64,000 nucleotides of DNA from positions 62,001-126,000 of the forward strand of contig CAWBXR010000006.1 in assembly GCA_963792815.1 (NCBI GenBank). The letters run 5' to 3'. The stretch comes from JARRPM01 sp963792815. Lineage in GTDB: Bacteria > Pseudomonadota > Gammaproteobacteria > Pseudomonadales > Halieaceae. Position numbers and translations under genes: made by a program. The notes below the pieces were generated by a model that saw only the letters and a list, made by a program, of their open reading frames with translations, made no database searches and had not been told where the DNA came from. Positions 17,717 through 26,245 of the stretch are shown piece by piece; positions within the stretch are counted from its first letter, which is position 1, and every line of letters starts with the position of its first letter.

Positions 17717-18684
17717 GGCAGGATCACCGTCGAACCCGTGGTACGCCGCCCCTCCAGGTCGCGGTGGGCCTGCTGTATCTCCGCCAGGGCATAGCGCTGG
17801 CCGATCTCCACCCGCACCTGGCCCGCCAGCACCCTGGCAAACAGGTCGTCACTGGATTTGCGCAATTCCTCGGTAGTGGCGGTATAGGTCATCAGTGTAG
17901 GCCGGGTGACATACAGTGACCCGCGGGCAGACAGGGTCTGCAGGTCCAGCGGGGCGGGCAGGCCCGAAGCGTTGCCGAAACTCACCATCAGCCCCCGGGG
18001 GCGCAGGCAGTCCAGCGATATCTCAAAAGTGTCCCTGCCCACGCCGTCGTAGACCACCGGCAGTTTCTCCCCGCCGGTGATCTCCAGCAGCCGCTCCAGC
18101 ACATTCTCGGTGCGGTAATTGATCACATGGTGATAGCCGTGGTTCATGGCCAGGGCCGCCTTTTCTTCGGAGCCGACGGTGCCTATCACCGTGGCGCCCA
18201 GGCTGTTGGCCCACTGCCCGAACACCAGCCCGACCCCACCGGCGGCGGCGTGGAACAGGCAGGTTTCCCCGGGCTTCAACTGGTAGGTTCGCTGCAGCAG
18301 GTATTCGGTGGTCTGGCCCTTGAGCATCAGCGCCGCAGCCTGCTCAAAATCGATACCCTCGGGAATCCCGACCAGGCGCATCGCCGGCAGGTTGAGGGCT
18401 TCGGCATAGGCGCCGAAGCCGGCTGAGCAGTACGCCACCCGGTCCCCGACCTTGAGGTCGACGCCTTCGCCCACTGCCTCGACTACGCCTGCGCCCTCCA
18501 GCCCGAGCCCGGTGGGCAGTGGCAGCGGATAGGTTCCACTGCGATGGTAGGTGTCGATATAGTTCAGGCCTATGGCGCGATTCCCCACCGTCACCATACC
18601 GGGGCCCGGCGCCGCGAGCACCTGGTCTTCCAGCACCATTACCTCCGGTCCGCCGGTCTCGTGTATCCTCACTGCCTTTACCAT
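17713..18684 (-). CDS. qor: NADPH:quinone oxidoreductase (zeta-crystallin type)
   Basis: 323 residues of the zinc-free MDR family. The N-terminus KAVRIHETGGPEVMVLED, LGLEGAGVVEAVG, and the nucleotide-binding loop AAAGGVGLVFGQWA are characteristic of Qor. It reduces quinones with NADPH, often as a one-electron step. I chose the ATG at 18682-18684, which has a GGGAG ribosome-binding site 8 bases upstream. An in-frame GTG three codons earlier overlaps that site. It forms a two-gene unit with the GNAT gene. Confidence 0.92.
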   Translation of the reverse strand: MVKAVRIHETGGPEVMVLEDQVLAAPGPGMVTVGNRAIGLNYIDTYHRSGTYPLPLPTGLGLEGAGVVEAVGEGVDLKVGDRVAYCSAGFGAYAEALNLPAMRLVGIPEGIDFEQAAALMLKGQTTEYLLQRTYQLKPGETCLFHAAAGGVGLVFGQWANSLGATVIGTVGSEEKAALAMNHGYHHVINYRTENVLERLLEITGGEKLPVVYDGVGRDTFEISLDCLRPRGLMVSFGNASGLPAPLDLQTLSARGSLYVTRPTLMTYTATTEELRKSSDDLFARVLAGQVRVEIGQRYALAEIQQAHRDLEGRRTTGSTVILP

Positions 18685-18750
18685 CTGCGTCACTCCCTGC
18701 TGGTAGTTGGTTGTTCCATTGCGGATAGCTAGTGTACCTTGTCACTGATA

Positions 18751-18892
18751 TTGTTACATTCAGAGCCTCCCAATTCGTCCGCAGCAAGGCGCAGTTCGCA
18801 GGGAATGTCGACTACCTTCCAAGAACTGCAACGCGGCGGCGGGCGAATTCGGGAGGCTCCCTTCGGGCGAGCTCACCCCTCTTGTTACATTC
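18751..18892 (+). repeat. Inverted-repeat structure flanked by 11-base direct repeats, upstream of the DEAD-box gene
   Basis: TTGTTACATTC occurs at 18751-18761 and again at 18882-18892. Between them lie inverted arms GAGCCTCCCAATTCG (18763-18777) and CGAATTCGGGAGGCTC (18844-18859), complementary except for one extra base. Inside, GCAGTTC and GAACTGC extend the hairpin. The right end (CTCCCTTCGGGCG, then TTACATTCCGC) resembles the end of the repeats at 1832-2200. It occupies most of the gap between qor and the helicase gene and ends 28 bases before the latter. Confidence 0.6.
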
Positions 18893-18919
18893 CGCGAGTC
18901 GCGAAAAGGAAGCCATCAC

Positions 18920-20254
18920 GTGCTGGAAAAACTGCAACTGGACAGGCGACTGCAACTCGCCCTGGATGGACTCGCTTTCGAGGCAAGTACGGAGGTCCAG
19001 GACCAGGTTATCCCGGCCGCCCTTGCCGGGGAGGACCTGGTGGTCAGCGCGGAGACCGGCAGCGGCAAGACCCTCGCCTACCTGGTACCCATGGTCCAGC
19101 AATTGCTGAGTCCCGATACACCCCGCGCAGATGGGCCCCAGGGCCTGATCCTGGTGCCCACCCGGGAACTGGCGCGGCAGGTGCTGAAACAGTGCCGGGC
19201 GCTGCTGGCCAAAACCCCCCTGCAGGTTTACGGCATCACTGGCGGGGCTGATTTCCGCTACCAGCAATCCCTGTTTCGCAAGAACCCCGAGATAATCGTG
19301 GCCACCCCGGGCCGGCTGCTGGAGCACTGCGAACGCAAAAGCACCACCCTGGAGTTTCTGCGGGCGCTGGTGCTGGATGAAGCGGATCGCATGCTGGATA
19401 TGGGCTTCCGGGAAGATGTGCTGAAGATCAATGGTTACTGCTCGAGCGAGCGCCAGGCCATCATGGTGTCGGCCACCCTGCAGCACCGGGACCTCGGCGC
19501 GATAAGCCACTCCCTGCTCAGCTCCCCCCGAACCATCGCCGTCGGCACCGTGCGCCAGCCCCACAGCGCTATAGTGCACCAGGTCATGCTGGCGGATGGC
19601 CAGGAACACAAGGACAAGTTGCTGACTGCCCTGCTGCAGCTGGGCGAGTTCAAGCGCACCCTGGTATTCGCCAACAAGCGCACCACAGCGGTACGACTGG
19701 CGGGGCTGCTGAAATACCACAAGCTGCGTTGCGACTGTCTGCACGGGGAGATGAGCACCGAAGAGCGCAGGCTGGTGATGACCCGCTTCAATGACGGCAA
19801 GGTGAGCATCCTCTGTGCCAGCGACGTCGCCGCCCGGGGGATCGATGTAAAAGAGATCGACCTGGTGATCAATTACGACCTCCCCCACAGTGGCGACGAT
19901 TACCTGCACCGCACCGGCCGCACCGGCAGGGCCGGCGCCAGCGGCCTGGCCCTGTCCCTGGTGACCGCCAGCGACTGGAACCTGATGATCAGTATCGAGC
20001 GCTACCTGAAACTCACCTTTGAGCGGCGCAGCCTGGCCGGGATGAAAGCCCGCTTCAGTGGGCCCAAGAAACAAAAAGCCTCGGGCAAGGCGGCGGGAAG
20101 CAAAAAGAAAAACACGAAATCCGCTGAGGCCAAGACCAGGTCGCGCCAGCGCAACAAGAAAAACGTCGGCAAGCCGGCAAACCGGCCAAAGCGCAGCGCG
20201 GAGACATCCAATGATGGCTTCGCCCCCCTGATGAAGAAAAAGCCCGACAGCTGA
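18920..20254 (+). CDS. DEAD-box ATP-dependent RNA helicase, SrmB-like
   Basis: 444 residues with all DEAD-box motifs in order: Q motif FEASTEVQDQVIP, motif I SAETGSGKT, Ia PTRELARQV, Ib TPGRLLEH, II VLDEADRMLDMGF, III SATL, V ARGID, VI HRTGRTGRAG. From about residue 380 a lysine/arginine-rich tail probably binds RNA. The closest architecture is SrmB, which assists 50S assembly; RhlE-type is the alternative. The GTG start has an AAGGA site upstream. Its leader contains a long hairpin. The stop overlaps thpR by one base. Confidence 0.92.
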   Translation: MLEKLQLDRRLQLALDGLAFEASTEVQDQVIPAALAGEDLVVSAETGSGKTLAYLVPMVQQLLSPDTPRADGPQGLILVPTRELARQVLKQCRALLAKTPLQVYGITGGADFRYQQSLFRKNPEIIVATPGRLLEHCERKSTTLEFLRALVLDEADRMLDMGFREDVLKINGYCSSERQAIMVSATLQHRDLGAISHSLLSSPRTIAVGTVRQPHSAIVHQVMLADGQEHKDKLLTALLQLGEFKRTLVFANKRTTAVRLAGLLKYHKLRCDCLHGEMSTEERRLVMTRFNDGKVSILCASDVAARGIDVKEIDLVINYDLPHSGDDYLHRTGRTGRAGASGLALSLVTASDWNLMISIERYLKLTFERRSLAGMKARFSGPKKQKASGKAAGSKKKNTKSAEAKTRSRQRNKKNVGKPANRPKRSAETSNDGFAPLMKKKPDS

Positions 20255-20802
20255 TGCGCACGTTTTTTGCCCTGGAGCTGGCGGCGGATGTCGCCATGCA
20301 GATCGCCGACTGGCGAGACCGGCAGTTTGGCGCGGGCCCGGGGCGCCCCGTGCCGCCTGCCAACTTTCATATCACCCTGGCTTTTGTGGGGGAAACTGCA
20401 CCGTCCTCACTGGAGCAGCTGTACGAGTCGGTAGACGCCAGTTTGGCGGGGGCTGCCGTCCCGGGTGGGCAACTGCAGCTGGACACAACCGGGTACTGGT
20501 CGAAACCGGGGGTGTACTGGCTGGGAACCGAAACCTTCCCCGCAGCCCTGTCGCAACTGGCAAACGGACTGCGCCAGCTGGCCACCAGGGCCGGTGCCCG
20601 CCGCGACCGCAAGAACTTCCTGCCCCACGTCACCCTGTTTCGCAATTGCATCACCGCACCGACAGCACCGGCGGAGGCCCCGGCCTTCTGCGCGGTTTAT
20701 CGCCACTTCACCCTGTTTGAATCGAGACAGGGAAGATCCGGAATCAGTTACCACCCCCTGCAACACTGGGAGCTCCAGCCTCCTTCGCGATCCGAAATTT
20801 AG
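20254..20802 (+). CDS. thpR: RNA 2',3'-cyclic phosphodiesterase (2'-5' RNA ligase family)
   Basis: 182 residues of the 2H phosphoesterase fold, with the two catalytic His motifs HITLAF (about residue 39) and HVTLFR (about residue 126). MRTFFALEL is the usual start of ThpR. It opens 2',3'-cyclic phosphates to 2'-phosphates and can join tRNA half-molecules with 2'-5' bonds in vitro. It overlaps the helicase stop (TGATG), suggesting a shared RNA-processing operon. Confidence 0.93.
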   Translation: MRTFFALELAADVAMQIADWRDRQFGAGPGRPVPPANFHITLAFVGETAPSSLEQLYESVDASLAGAAVPGGQLQLDTTGYWSKPGVYWLGTETFPAALSQLANGLRQLATRAGARRDRKNFLPHVTLFRNCITAPTAPAEAPAFCAVYRHFTLFESRQGRSGISYHPLQHWELQPPSRSEI

Positions 20803-20861
20803 TACGACTGTGCGGATTGCGCTAGAATTGCCGTCCAACTCTACTGTGGAATTGCGCCATC

Positions 20862-22907
20862 ATGTCAAACCCCCTGCTGGAGCAGCATGCGCTGCCACCT
20901 TTTTCGCGCATCGACAGCGCTGATATAGAACCCGCCATTACCCGGCTGATCGAACGCAACAAGGCCGCCACCGAGGCTATTCTGGCTGAACACGATAGCT
21001 ACAGCTGGGACAATCTGTGGCAGGCGATCGAGCAGATGGACGATGAGCTGGCCCAGGCCTGGTCGCCGGTATCCCACCTCAACAGTGTCGCCAACAGTGA
21101 ACAACTGCGCGCAGCCTACAACACCTGCCTGCCGCTGCTGTCCGAGTACGGCACCTGGAGCGGCCAGCACAGCGGCCTGTATGAGGCCTACCGCCAGCTT
21201 GCCAATAGCGATGAATTCGCCGCCATGGACAGCGCCCGGCAAAAAGCTATCGATAACGTGCTGCGGGATTTCCGCCTTGCCGGTGTGGCACTGCCGGCGG
21301 GACAGAAGCAGCAGTATGCCAATCTGCGCAAGCGTCTGTCGGAGCTGGGCAGCCGCTTCAGCGACAATGTACTGGATGCCACCAATGCCTGGAGCAAGCA
21401 GGTCAGCGAAGAACAGCTCGCCGGGCTGCCCGCAACCGCACTCGCCAATGCCCGCCAGGCCGCGGAGCAGGTCGGGCTGGAAGGTTGCCTGATCACCCTG
21501 GAGTTTCCGTCGTTCTATCCCGTGCTGACTTACTGTGAAGACGCGGGACTGAGAGAGGAAGTCTATCGGGCCAATGCCACCCGGGCATCGGAGCTGGGCC
21601 CCAACGCCGGCCAGTGGGACAACTCGGCCATCATCGAGGAAACCCTCGAACTGCGGCTACAACTTGCCGAGCTTTTGGGTTTTGCCAATTACGCGGAGCT
21701 GTCCCTGGCTACAAAAATGGCGGACACCCCCGCCCACGTCCGCGACTTTCTCGAACAGCTTTCCCTGAAGTCCCTGCCGCAGGCCCAGGCCGAGTGGCGT
21801 GAGCTGCAGGAGTTTGCCCGCAGTGAATACGGCGCCGCAACGGTCAATGCCTGGGATGTCAGCTTCTACAGCGAAAAACTCCGGGAGCGCCGCTACCAGG
21901 TGTCCCAGGAGGATATACGTCCCTACCTTCCCATCAGCCGGGTCCTGCCGGGGTTGTTCGCTATCGTGGAACGCCTGTACGCAGTCACCGTAAGGGAGGT
22001 CATGGAATTCGACACCTATCACAAGGACGTACGCCTGTTCGAACTGCTGCAGGACGGGGAGGTGATCGCCCGGTTCTTTCTCGATCTCTACGCCCGGGCA
22101 CAAAAGCGCGGCGGCGCCTGGATGGACAATTGCCGGGTGCGGCGCATGGACGGGGAAAAACTGCAGGTGCCGGTGGCTTACCTGGTGTGCAATTTTACCC
22201 CGCCGGTGGGGACCACCCCTGCGCTGCTCACCCACGCTGAACTGACCACGCTGTTTCACGAATTCGGCCACGGCCTGCACCACATGCTCACCCGGCAGAC
22301 CGTCGCTTCGGTATCGGGGATCAACGGCGTGGCCTGGGACGCGGTGGAACTTCCCAGCCAGTTCCTGGAAAACTGGTGCTGGGAGCGGGAGGCGCTGGGC
22401 ATAATTTCCGGTCACCACGAGACCGGGGAACCACTGCCAGCACAGTTGCTGGAAAAACTGCTGGCAGCGCGCAACTTCCAGTCCGCCATGATCATGGCGC
22501 GCCAGCTCGAGCTGGCCCTGTTCGACCTGCGCCTGCACAGCGAGTGGAAGCCCGCTGGCGGCACCCCGGTGCAGGGCCTGCTGGACGAGGTCCGCAGGGA
22601 GGTCGCCGTCGTTATTCCACCGGATTTCAACCGCTTCCAGCACAGCTTCTCGCATATTTTTGCCGGCGGCTATGCGGCGGGATATTACAGTTACAAATGG
22701 GCGGAGGTGCTTTCCGCCGATGCTTTCTCCCGGTTCGAGGAAGAGGGCATATTCAATCCCGAGACGGGGAGAGCCTTCCGCACACATATCCTGGAAGCCG
22801 GCGGCTCCCGGGATGCCATGGAGTTATTCGTGGCTTTTCGCGGGCGGGAACCCGTGATCGAACCGCTGCTGCGCCACAGTGGTATTGCTCCTGCCGACGC
22901 GGCCTGA
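20862..22907 (+). CDS. prlC: Oligopeptidase A (M3 zinc metallopeptidase)
   Basis: 681 residues, full length for PrlC. The zinc motif HEFGHGLHH has its first His at residue 466, and the downstream Glu ligand is in DAVELPSQFLENW. MSNPLLEQHALPPFSRI is the family N-terminus. It is a cytoplasmic peptidase degrading signal peptides and short peptides. It follows thpR after 59 bases and is convergent with the PTPS-like gene. Confidence 0.96.
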   Translation: MSNPLLEQHALPPFSRIDSADIEPAITRLIERNKAATEAILAEHDSYSWDNLWQAIEQMDDELAQAWSPVSHLNSVANSEQLRAAYNTCLPLLSEYGTWSGQHSGLYEAYRQLANSDEFAAMDSARQKAIDNVLRDFRLAGVALPAGQKQQYANLRKRLSELGSRFSDNVLDATNAWSKQVSEEQLAGLPATALANARQAAEQVGLEGCLITLEFPSFYPVLTYCEDAGLREEVYRANATRASELGPNAGQWDNSAIIEETLELRLQLAELLGFANYAELSLATKMADTPAHVRDFLEQLSLKSLPQAQAEWRELQEFARSEYGAATVNAWDVSFYSEKLRERRYQVSQEDIRPYLPISRVLPGLFAIVERLYAVTVREVMEFDTYHKDVRLFELLQDGEVIARFFLDLYARAQKRGGAWMDNCRVRRMDGEKLQVPVAYLVCNFTPPVGTTPALLTHAELTTLFHEFGHGLHHMLTRQTVASVSGINGVAWDAVELPSQFLENWCWEREALGIISGHHETGEPLPAQLLEKLLAARNFQSAMIMARQLELALFDLRLHSEWKPAGGTPVQGLLDEVRREVAVVIPPDFNRFQHSFSHIFAGGYAAGYYSYKWAEVLSADAFSRFEEEGIFNPETGRAFRTHILEAGGSRDAMELFVAFRGREPVIEPLLRHSGIAPADAA

Positions 22908-22939
22908 GGTGGCGCCAGACGGGCAGGCTCAGGAGTGAC

Positions 22940-23422
22940 TCAGCCGGAAACCCAGATGGCACAGCCTTTCTGGCCCGGCCCGGAGGCGACGCAGAGTTCC
23001 ATCTCCCGGATATCATCGTCGCCGGACAGGGCCACAAGGCGCTGCAGCAGATAGCGGGAGAACTCTTCCACCGTCGCGTTGCGGATCGGTAGTACCAGCG
23101 TGTCGCTTTGCAGAAACTGCATGCGTTCATCGGCAAAGCTAACCCGGTAGTAGAGGCCCTCCTCCTCGATCTTTTGGTGGGGGGACTCCCCTGCCAGCAG
23201 CATGTATTCGTCGAGGGCCTCGCACAGGGTCTGCAGACGCCGCTTGTACACGTTGTAATCCGCCGCAAAGCCATTGTCGCCCATCGGCGCGACGATCCGG
23301 GCGGACACTGAATAATTGTGGCCGTGCAGCCGCTCGCGCTCAGTGGCGGAAAAAATGGTGTAATGTGCCGCCGAAAACTTGTGGCGCTCCTTGTCGATAT
23401 ACAGGGTGGTCAATTGTTCCAT
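22940..23422 (-). CDS. 6-pyruvoyl-tetrahydropterin synthase / QueD-family protein, atypical
   Basis: 160 residues, longer than E. coli QueD (121). Zinc ligands are visible as HKFSAAH (first His) and RLHGHNYSV (His pair). The final catalytic Glu region ELCVASGPGQKG is present. The cysteine that QueD has four residues before HGH (CxxxHGH) is replaced: here the residues before HGH read TERERL, with no Cys in the neighbourhood. It may be a QueD with another acid/base, a PTPS-III-like enzyme or a monapterin-type enzyme. A queuosine-precursor transporter 900 bases away makes a queuosine link plausible. Confidence 0.75.
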   Translation of the reverse strand: MEQLTTLYIDKERHKFSAAHYTIFSATERERLHGHNYSVSARIVAPMGDNGFAADYNVYKRRLQTLCEALDEYMLLAGESPHQKIEEEGLYYRVSFADERMQFLQSDTLVLPIRNATVEEFSRYLLQRLVALSGDDDIREMELCVASGPGQKGCAIWVSG

Positions 23423-23602
23423 GATTACAGTCTGCCGGGGTCGGAGTGGGTGGCTGGAGTGGGCATGGGGCCCATTGTTACGCCTGGCCCGCCATCACGC
23501 AACCACAGTGGCATACATTGCCGACACGGAAGCCCGCAGTGCGCTATGATGCGAGGCTGCCAGCCATTGTTTAAAACCAGGTGCAGCCCAGGGGGTCAGT
23601 AA

Positions 23603-24304
23603 ATGAATGTCGCAATCATCACCGGCGCCAGTGTCGGTATAGGCAGGGCCGCTGCCGAGGCCTTCCTGGCCGAGGGCTTCAAGGTGTACAACCTGTCACG
23701 CCGCCCCTGCCCCGCCCCCGGGGTGAACAACCTCAGCTGCGACCTGTCTTCCCCCGACTCCATTGCCCAGGCCTGTAAAGTCCTGGCGGGTGTCATCATC
23801 ACCTGCGATTCAGTAGCCCTGGTTCACAACGCCAGCCAGATGCTCAAGGACAGTGCCACCGACTGCGACAGCGACAGCCTGCGCCATGTGCTGGAAACCA
23901 ACGTGGTGGCCATCAACACCATCAACCAGCAGCTGCTGCGGTTGCTGCCCCGCAGTTCCAGCCTTATCTACGTGGGCTCGACCCTGTCTGAGAAAGCGGT
24001 ATCCGGCTCCTTCAGCTACGTGGTGAGCAAGCACGCGCAACTGGGCATGATGCGGGCAAGCTGCCAGGACCTGATGGGCAGCGGCATACACACCGCGCTG
24101 GTCTGCCCGGGTTTTACCGACACCGAAATGCTGCGTACCCACCTGGGCACGGACCCGGGGGTAGAGCGGATGATCGCCGGGATGAACAGTTACAACCGGC
24201 TGATCGCCCCCGGTGAGATAGCCGAGCTCATTCGCTGGGCCCACCACAACCCGGTAATCAACGGCTCCGTCCTGCACGCCAACCTGGGGCAGAAGGAAAG
24301 CTGA
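23603..24304 (+). CDS. Short-chain dehydrogenase of unknown substrate
   Basis: 233 residues. The Rossmann motif TGASVGIG starts at residue 8, HNAS at about 74, and the catalytic YVVSKHA at about 140 follows a Ser-rich strand YVGST. The C-terminal part (CPGFTDTEMLRTHLG) resembles sepiapterin-reductase-like and benzil-reductase-like SDRs, but this is not diagnostic. It is divergent from the PTPS-like gene and starts 3 bases before the transporter stop-start junction (stop 24304, next start 24308), so is likely co-transcribed with it. Confidence 0.8.
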   Translation: MNVAIITGASVGIGRAAAEAFLAEGFKVYNLSRRPCPAPGVNNLSCDLSSPDSIAQACKVLAGVIITCDSVALVHNASQMLKDSATDCDSDSLRHVLETNVVAINTINQQLLRLLPRSSSLIYVGSTLSEKAVSGSFSYVVSKHAQLGMMRASCQDLMGSGIHTALVCPGFTDTEMLRTHLGTDPGVERMIAGMNSYNRLIAPGEIAELIRWAHHNPVINGSVLHANLGQKES

Positions 24305-24307
24305 GCC

Positions 24308-25087
24308 GTGCTCTACGTGGCGGACCTGCGGGAGCGACGGGAGCGGACTTTCCTGGTACTGGCCGGCTTCTTCCTGTGCTCAATGACATTGCTCAATGTC
24401 ATCGGCATCACGCGCTTCGTGCAGCTGGGCCCCATGTCCCTCGCGGTGGGAGTGTTGCCCTACCCCCTTACCTTTCTTTGCACCGACCTTATCTGCGAGC
24501 TGTACGGCAAGGCCAGGGCCAACTTCCTGGTGAGCGTCGGCCTGGGTCTCAATATCTTCATTCTGCTGGTGCTGTTCCTCGGCAATGCTATCCCGTCGGT
24601 ACCGGCTGAAAGCATGCCCCCCTGGCAGATCCTGCAACTCGCCGCGCCCGTTGCCCTGCCCAACGGCGAGATAGTGACGGATAGTGTCGGCCTGTACCAG
24701 TTGATCTACGCCACCACCTCGGGTGCCATGGTCGCCTCCATGCTCGCTTATATCGCCGCCCAGTACTGCGATGTCCACCTGTTCCACTTCTGGAAACGGG
24801 TTACCCGGGGCAAGCACCTCTGGATCCGCAATAATTTCAGTACGCTGATGAGCCAGATGGTGGATTCGGTCATGGTCATCACAGTGACCTTCGGGGCGGC
24901 CTACCTGCGCGGTGACATAGCACTCAATACGCTGCTGGTGCTGGTAGGGAGCAACTACCTGTTCAAGGCCACCGTGGCGCTGCTGGATACAGGACCACTG
25001 TACCTCGCGGTGCACTACCTGCGCCGCTACCTGCAGTTGCCCGGACACGAGACTGTGGCGACGGTTATCGATCCGGCACCGCGTTAA
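24308..25087 (+). CDS. yhhQ: Queuosine precursor transporter (YhhQ/VUT family)
   Basis: 259 residues, highly hydrophobic with about six membrane segments. Family signatures are GVLPYPLTFLCTDLICELYG and RNNFSTLMSQMVDSVMVI. E. coli YhhQ imports 7-cyano-7-deazaguanine (preQ0/preQ1) for queuosine in tRNA. The GTG start follows the SDR stop by 3 bases. Together with the PTPS-like gene nearby this suggests deazapurine or pterin metabolism. Confidence 0.88.
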   Translation: MLYVADLRERRERTFLVLAGFFLCSMTLLNVIGITRFVQLGPMSLAVGVLPYPLTFLCTDLICELYGKARANFLVSVGLGLNIFILLVLFLGNAIPSVPAESMPPWQILQLAAPVALPNGEIVTDSVGLYQLIYATTSGAMVASMLAYIAAQYCDVHLFHFWKRVTRGKHLWIRNNFSTLMSQMVDSVMVITVTFGAAYLRGDIALNTLLVLVGSNYLFKATVALLDTGPLYLAVHYLRRYLQLPGHETVATVIDPAPR

Positions 25088-25102
25088 TCAGAGCTGCCTT
25101 AG

Positions 25103-26245
25103 ATGCTACAGAGCAAGTTGCCGCACATCGGCACCACCATTTTCACCCGGATGTCGGCCCTGGCCGCCGAGTGCGGCGCCCTGAACCTGTCCCAGGGCTT
25201 TCCCGATTTCGACGCGCCCGAGGCGCTGCGCGAGGCAATGGCCCGTCACGTTATGGCCGGACACAACCAGTATGCGCCCATGGCCGGCGTCATGCAGCTG
25301 CGGGAGCAGATAGCATGGCAACTTCAACTGCATCGCGATATCGCCTGCAACCCGGATACCGAGATTACCGTGGTACCGGGCGCCACCGAGGGCATATTCT
25401 GTGCGGTCATGGCCTGCGTCCGCCCCGGGGACGAGGTCATCATGTTCGATCCCTGTTACGACAGCTACCAACCCTCGGTCGAGCTGGCGGGCGGCCGGGC
25501 GATCCACGTCCCACTGACACCGGGGACATTTACACTCGACCGGGAGCGGCTGGAGAGCGCTGTCTCGGCCCGCACCCGACTCATCATGATCAACTCCCCC
25601 CACAACCCCAGCGGCAGTATTCTGTCGCTGGATGACCTGCTGTTCCTGCAGGACCTGGTGGAGCGGCACAACCTCCTCGTGATCAGTGACGAGGTCTATG
25701 AACACCTTGTGTTCGATGGCCTGCAGCACCACAGCGCCCTGCAACTCCCGGGCCTGCGGGCTCGCAGCTTTGTCATGTTTTCCTTTGGCAAAACCTTCAG
25801 CGTAACGGGCTGGAAAACAGGGTATTGCGTGGCCCCGGCGGAACTCACCACAGAGTTGCGCAAGGTTCACCAGTTTGTCTCGTTTGTTGCGGTGACGCCT
25901 GTGCAACTGGCGGTGGCGGACTTCATGCAGACCGAACCCGATTACCCAGCGGGCCTGTCCGTGTTCTACCAGCGCAAGCGCGACCTGTTCTGCAATGCAC
26001 TGCAGGCCTCGCGCCTGCAGCTTGTGCCAAGCGCGGGTACCTACTTCCAGCTGGTGGATTACAGCGCGATCACCCGGCAAGCTGACACCAGCCTGTGCGA
26101 GCGATGGACCCGGGAGCACGGCATTGCATCCATACCCATTTCAGTTTTCTACGACAAGCCGCCGCAGCAGCATTTCCTGCGCTTTTGCTTCGCCAAGAGC
26201 GACCCGGTGCTGGCGGAGGCCGCGGAGCGACTATGCGAGATTTGA
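25103..26245 (+). CDS. Methionine aminotransferase (YbdL/glutamine transaminase K-like)
   Basis: 380 residues, class-I PLP aminotransferase. The internal aldimine lysine is in FSFGKTFSVTGWKTGYC at about residue 231. LSQGFPDFDAPEAL near the N-terminus and NSPHNPSGS are typical of the methionine/glutamine-transaminase K group. It is expected to transaminate methionine or 4-methylthio-2-oxobutanoate using glutamine. It overlaps the downstream omega-amidase by 13 bases, the classic pairing. Confidence 0.87.
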   Translation: MLQSKLPHIGTTIFTRMSALAAECGALNLSQGFPDFDAPEALREAMARHVMAGHNQYAPMAGVMQLREQIAWQLQLHRDIACNPDTEITVVPGATEGIFCAVMACVRPGDEVIMFDPCYDSYQPSVELAGGRAIHVPLTPGTFTLDRERLESAVSARTRLIMINSPHNPSGSILSLDDLLFLQDLVERHNLLVISDEVYEHLVFDGLQHHSALQLPGLRARSFVMFSFGKTFSVTGWKTGYCVAPAELTTELRKVHQFVSFVAVTPVQLAVADFMQTEPDYPAGLSVFYQRKRDLFCNALQASRLQLVPSAGTYFQLVDYSAITRQADTSLCERWTREHGIASIPISVFYDKPPQQHFLRFCFAKSDPVLAEAAERLCEI

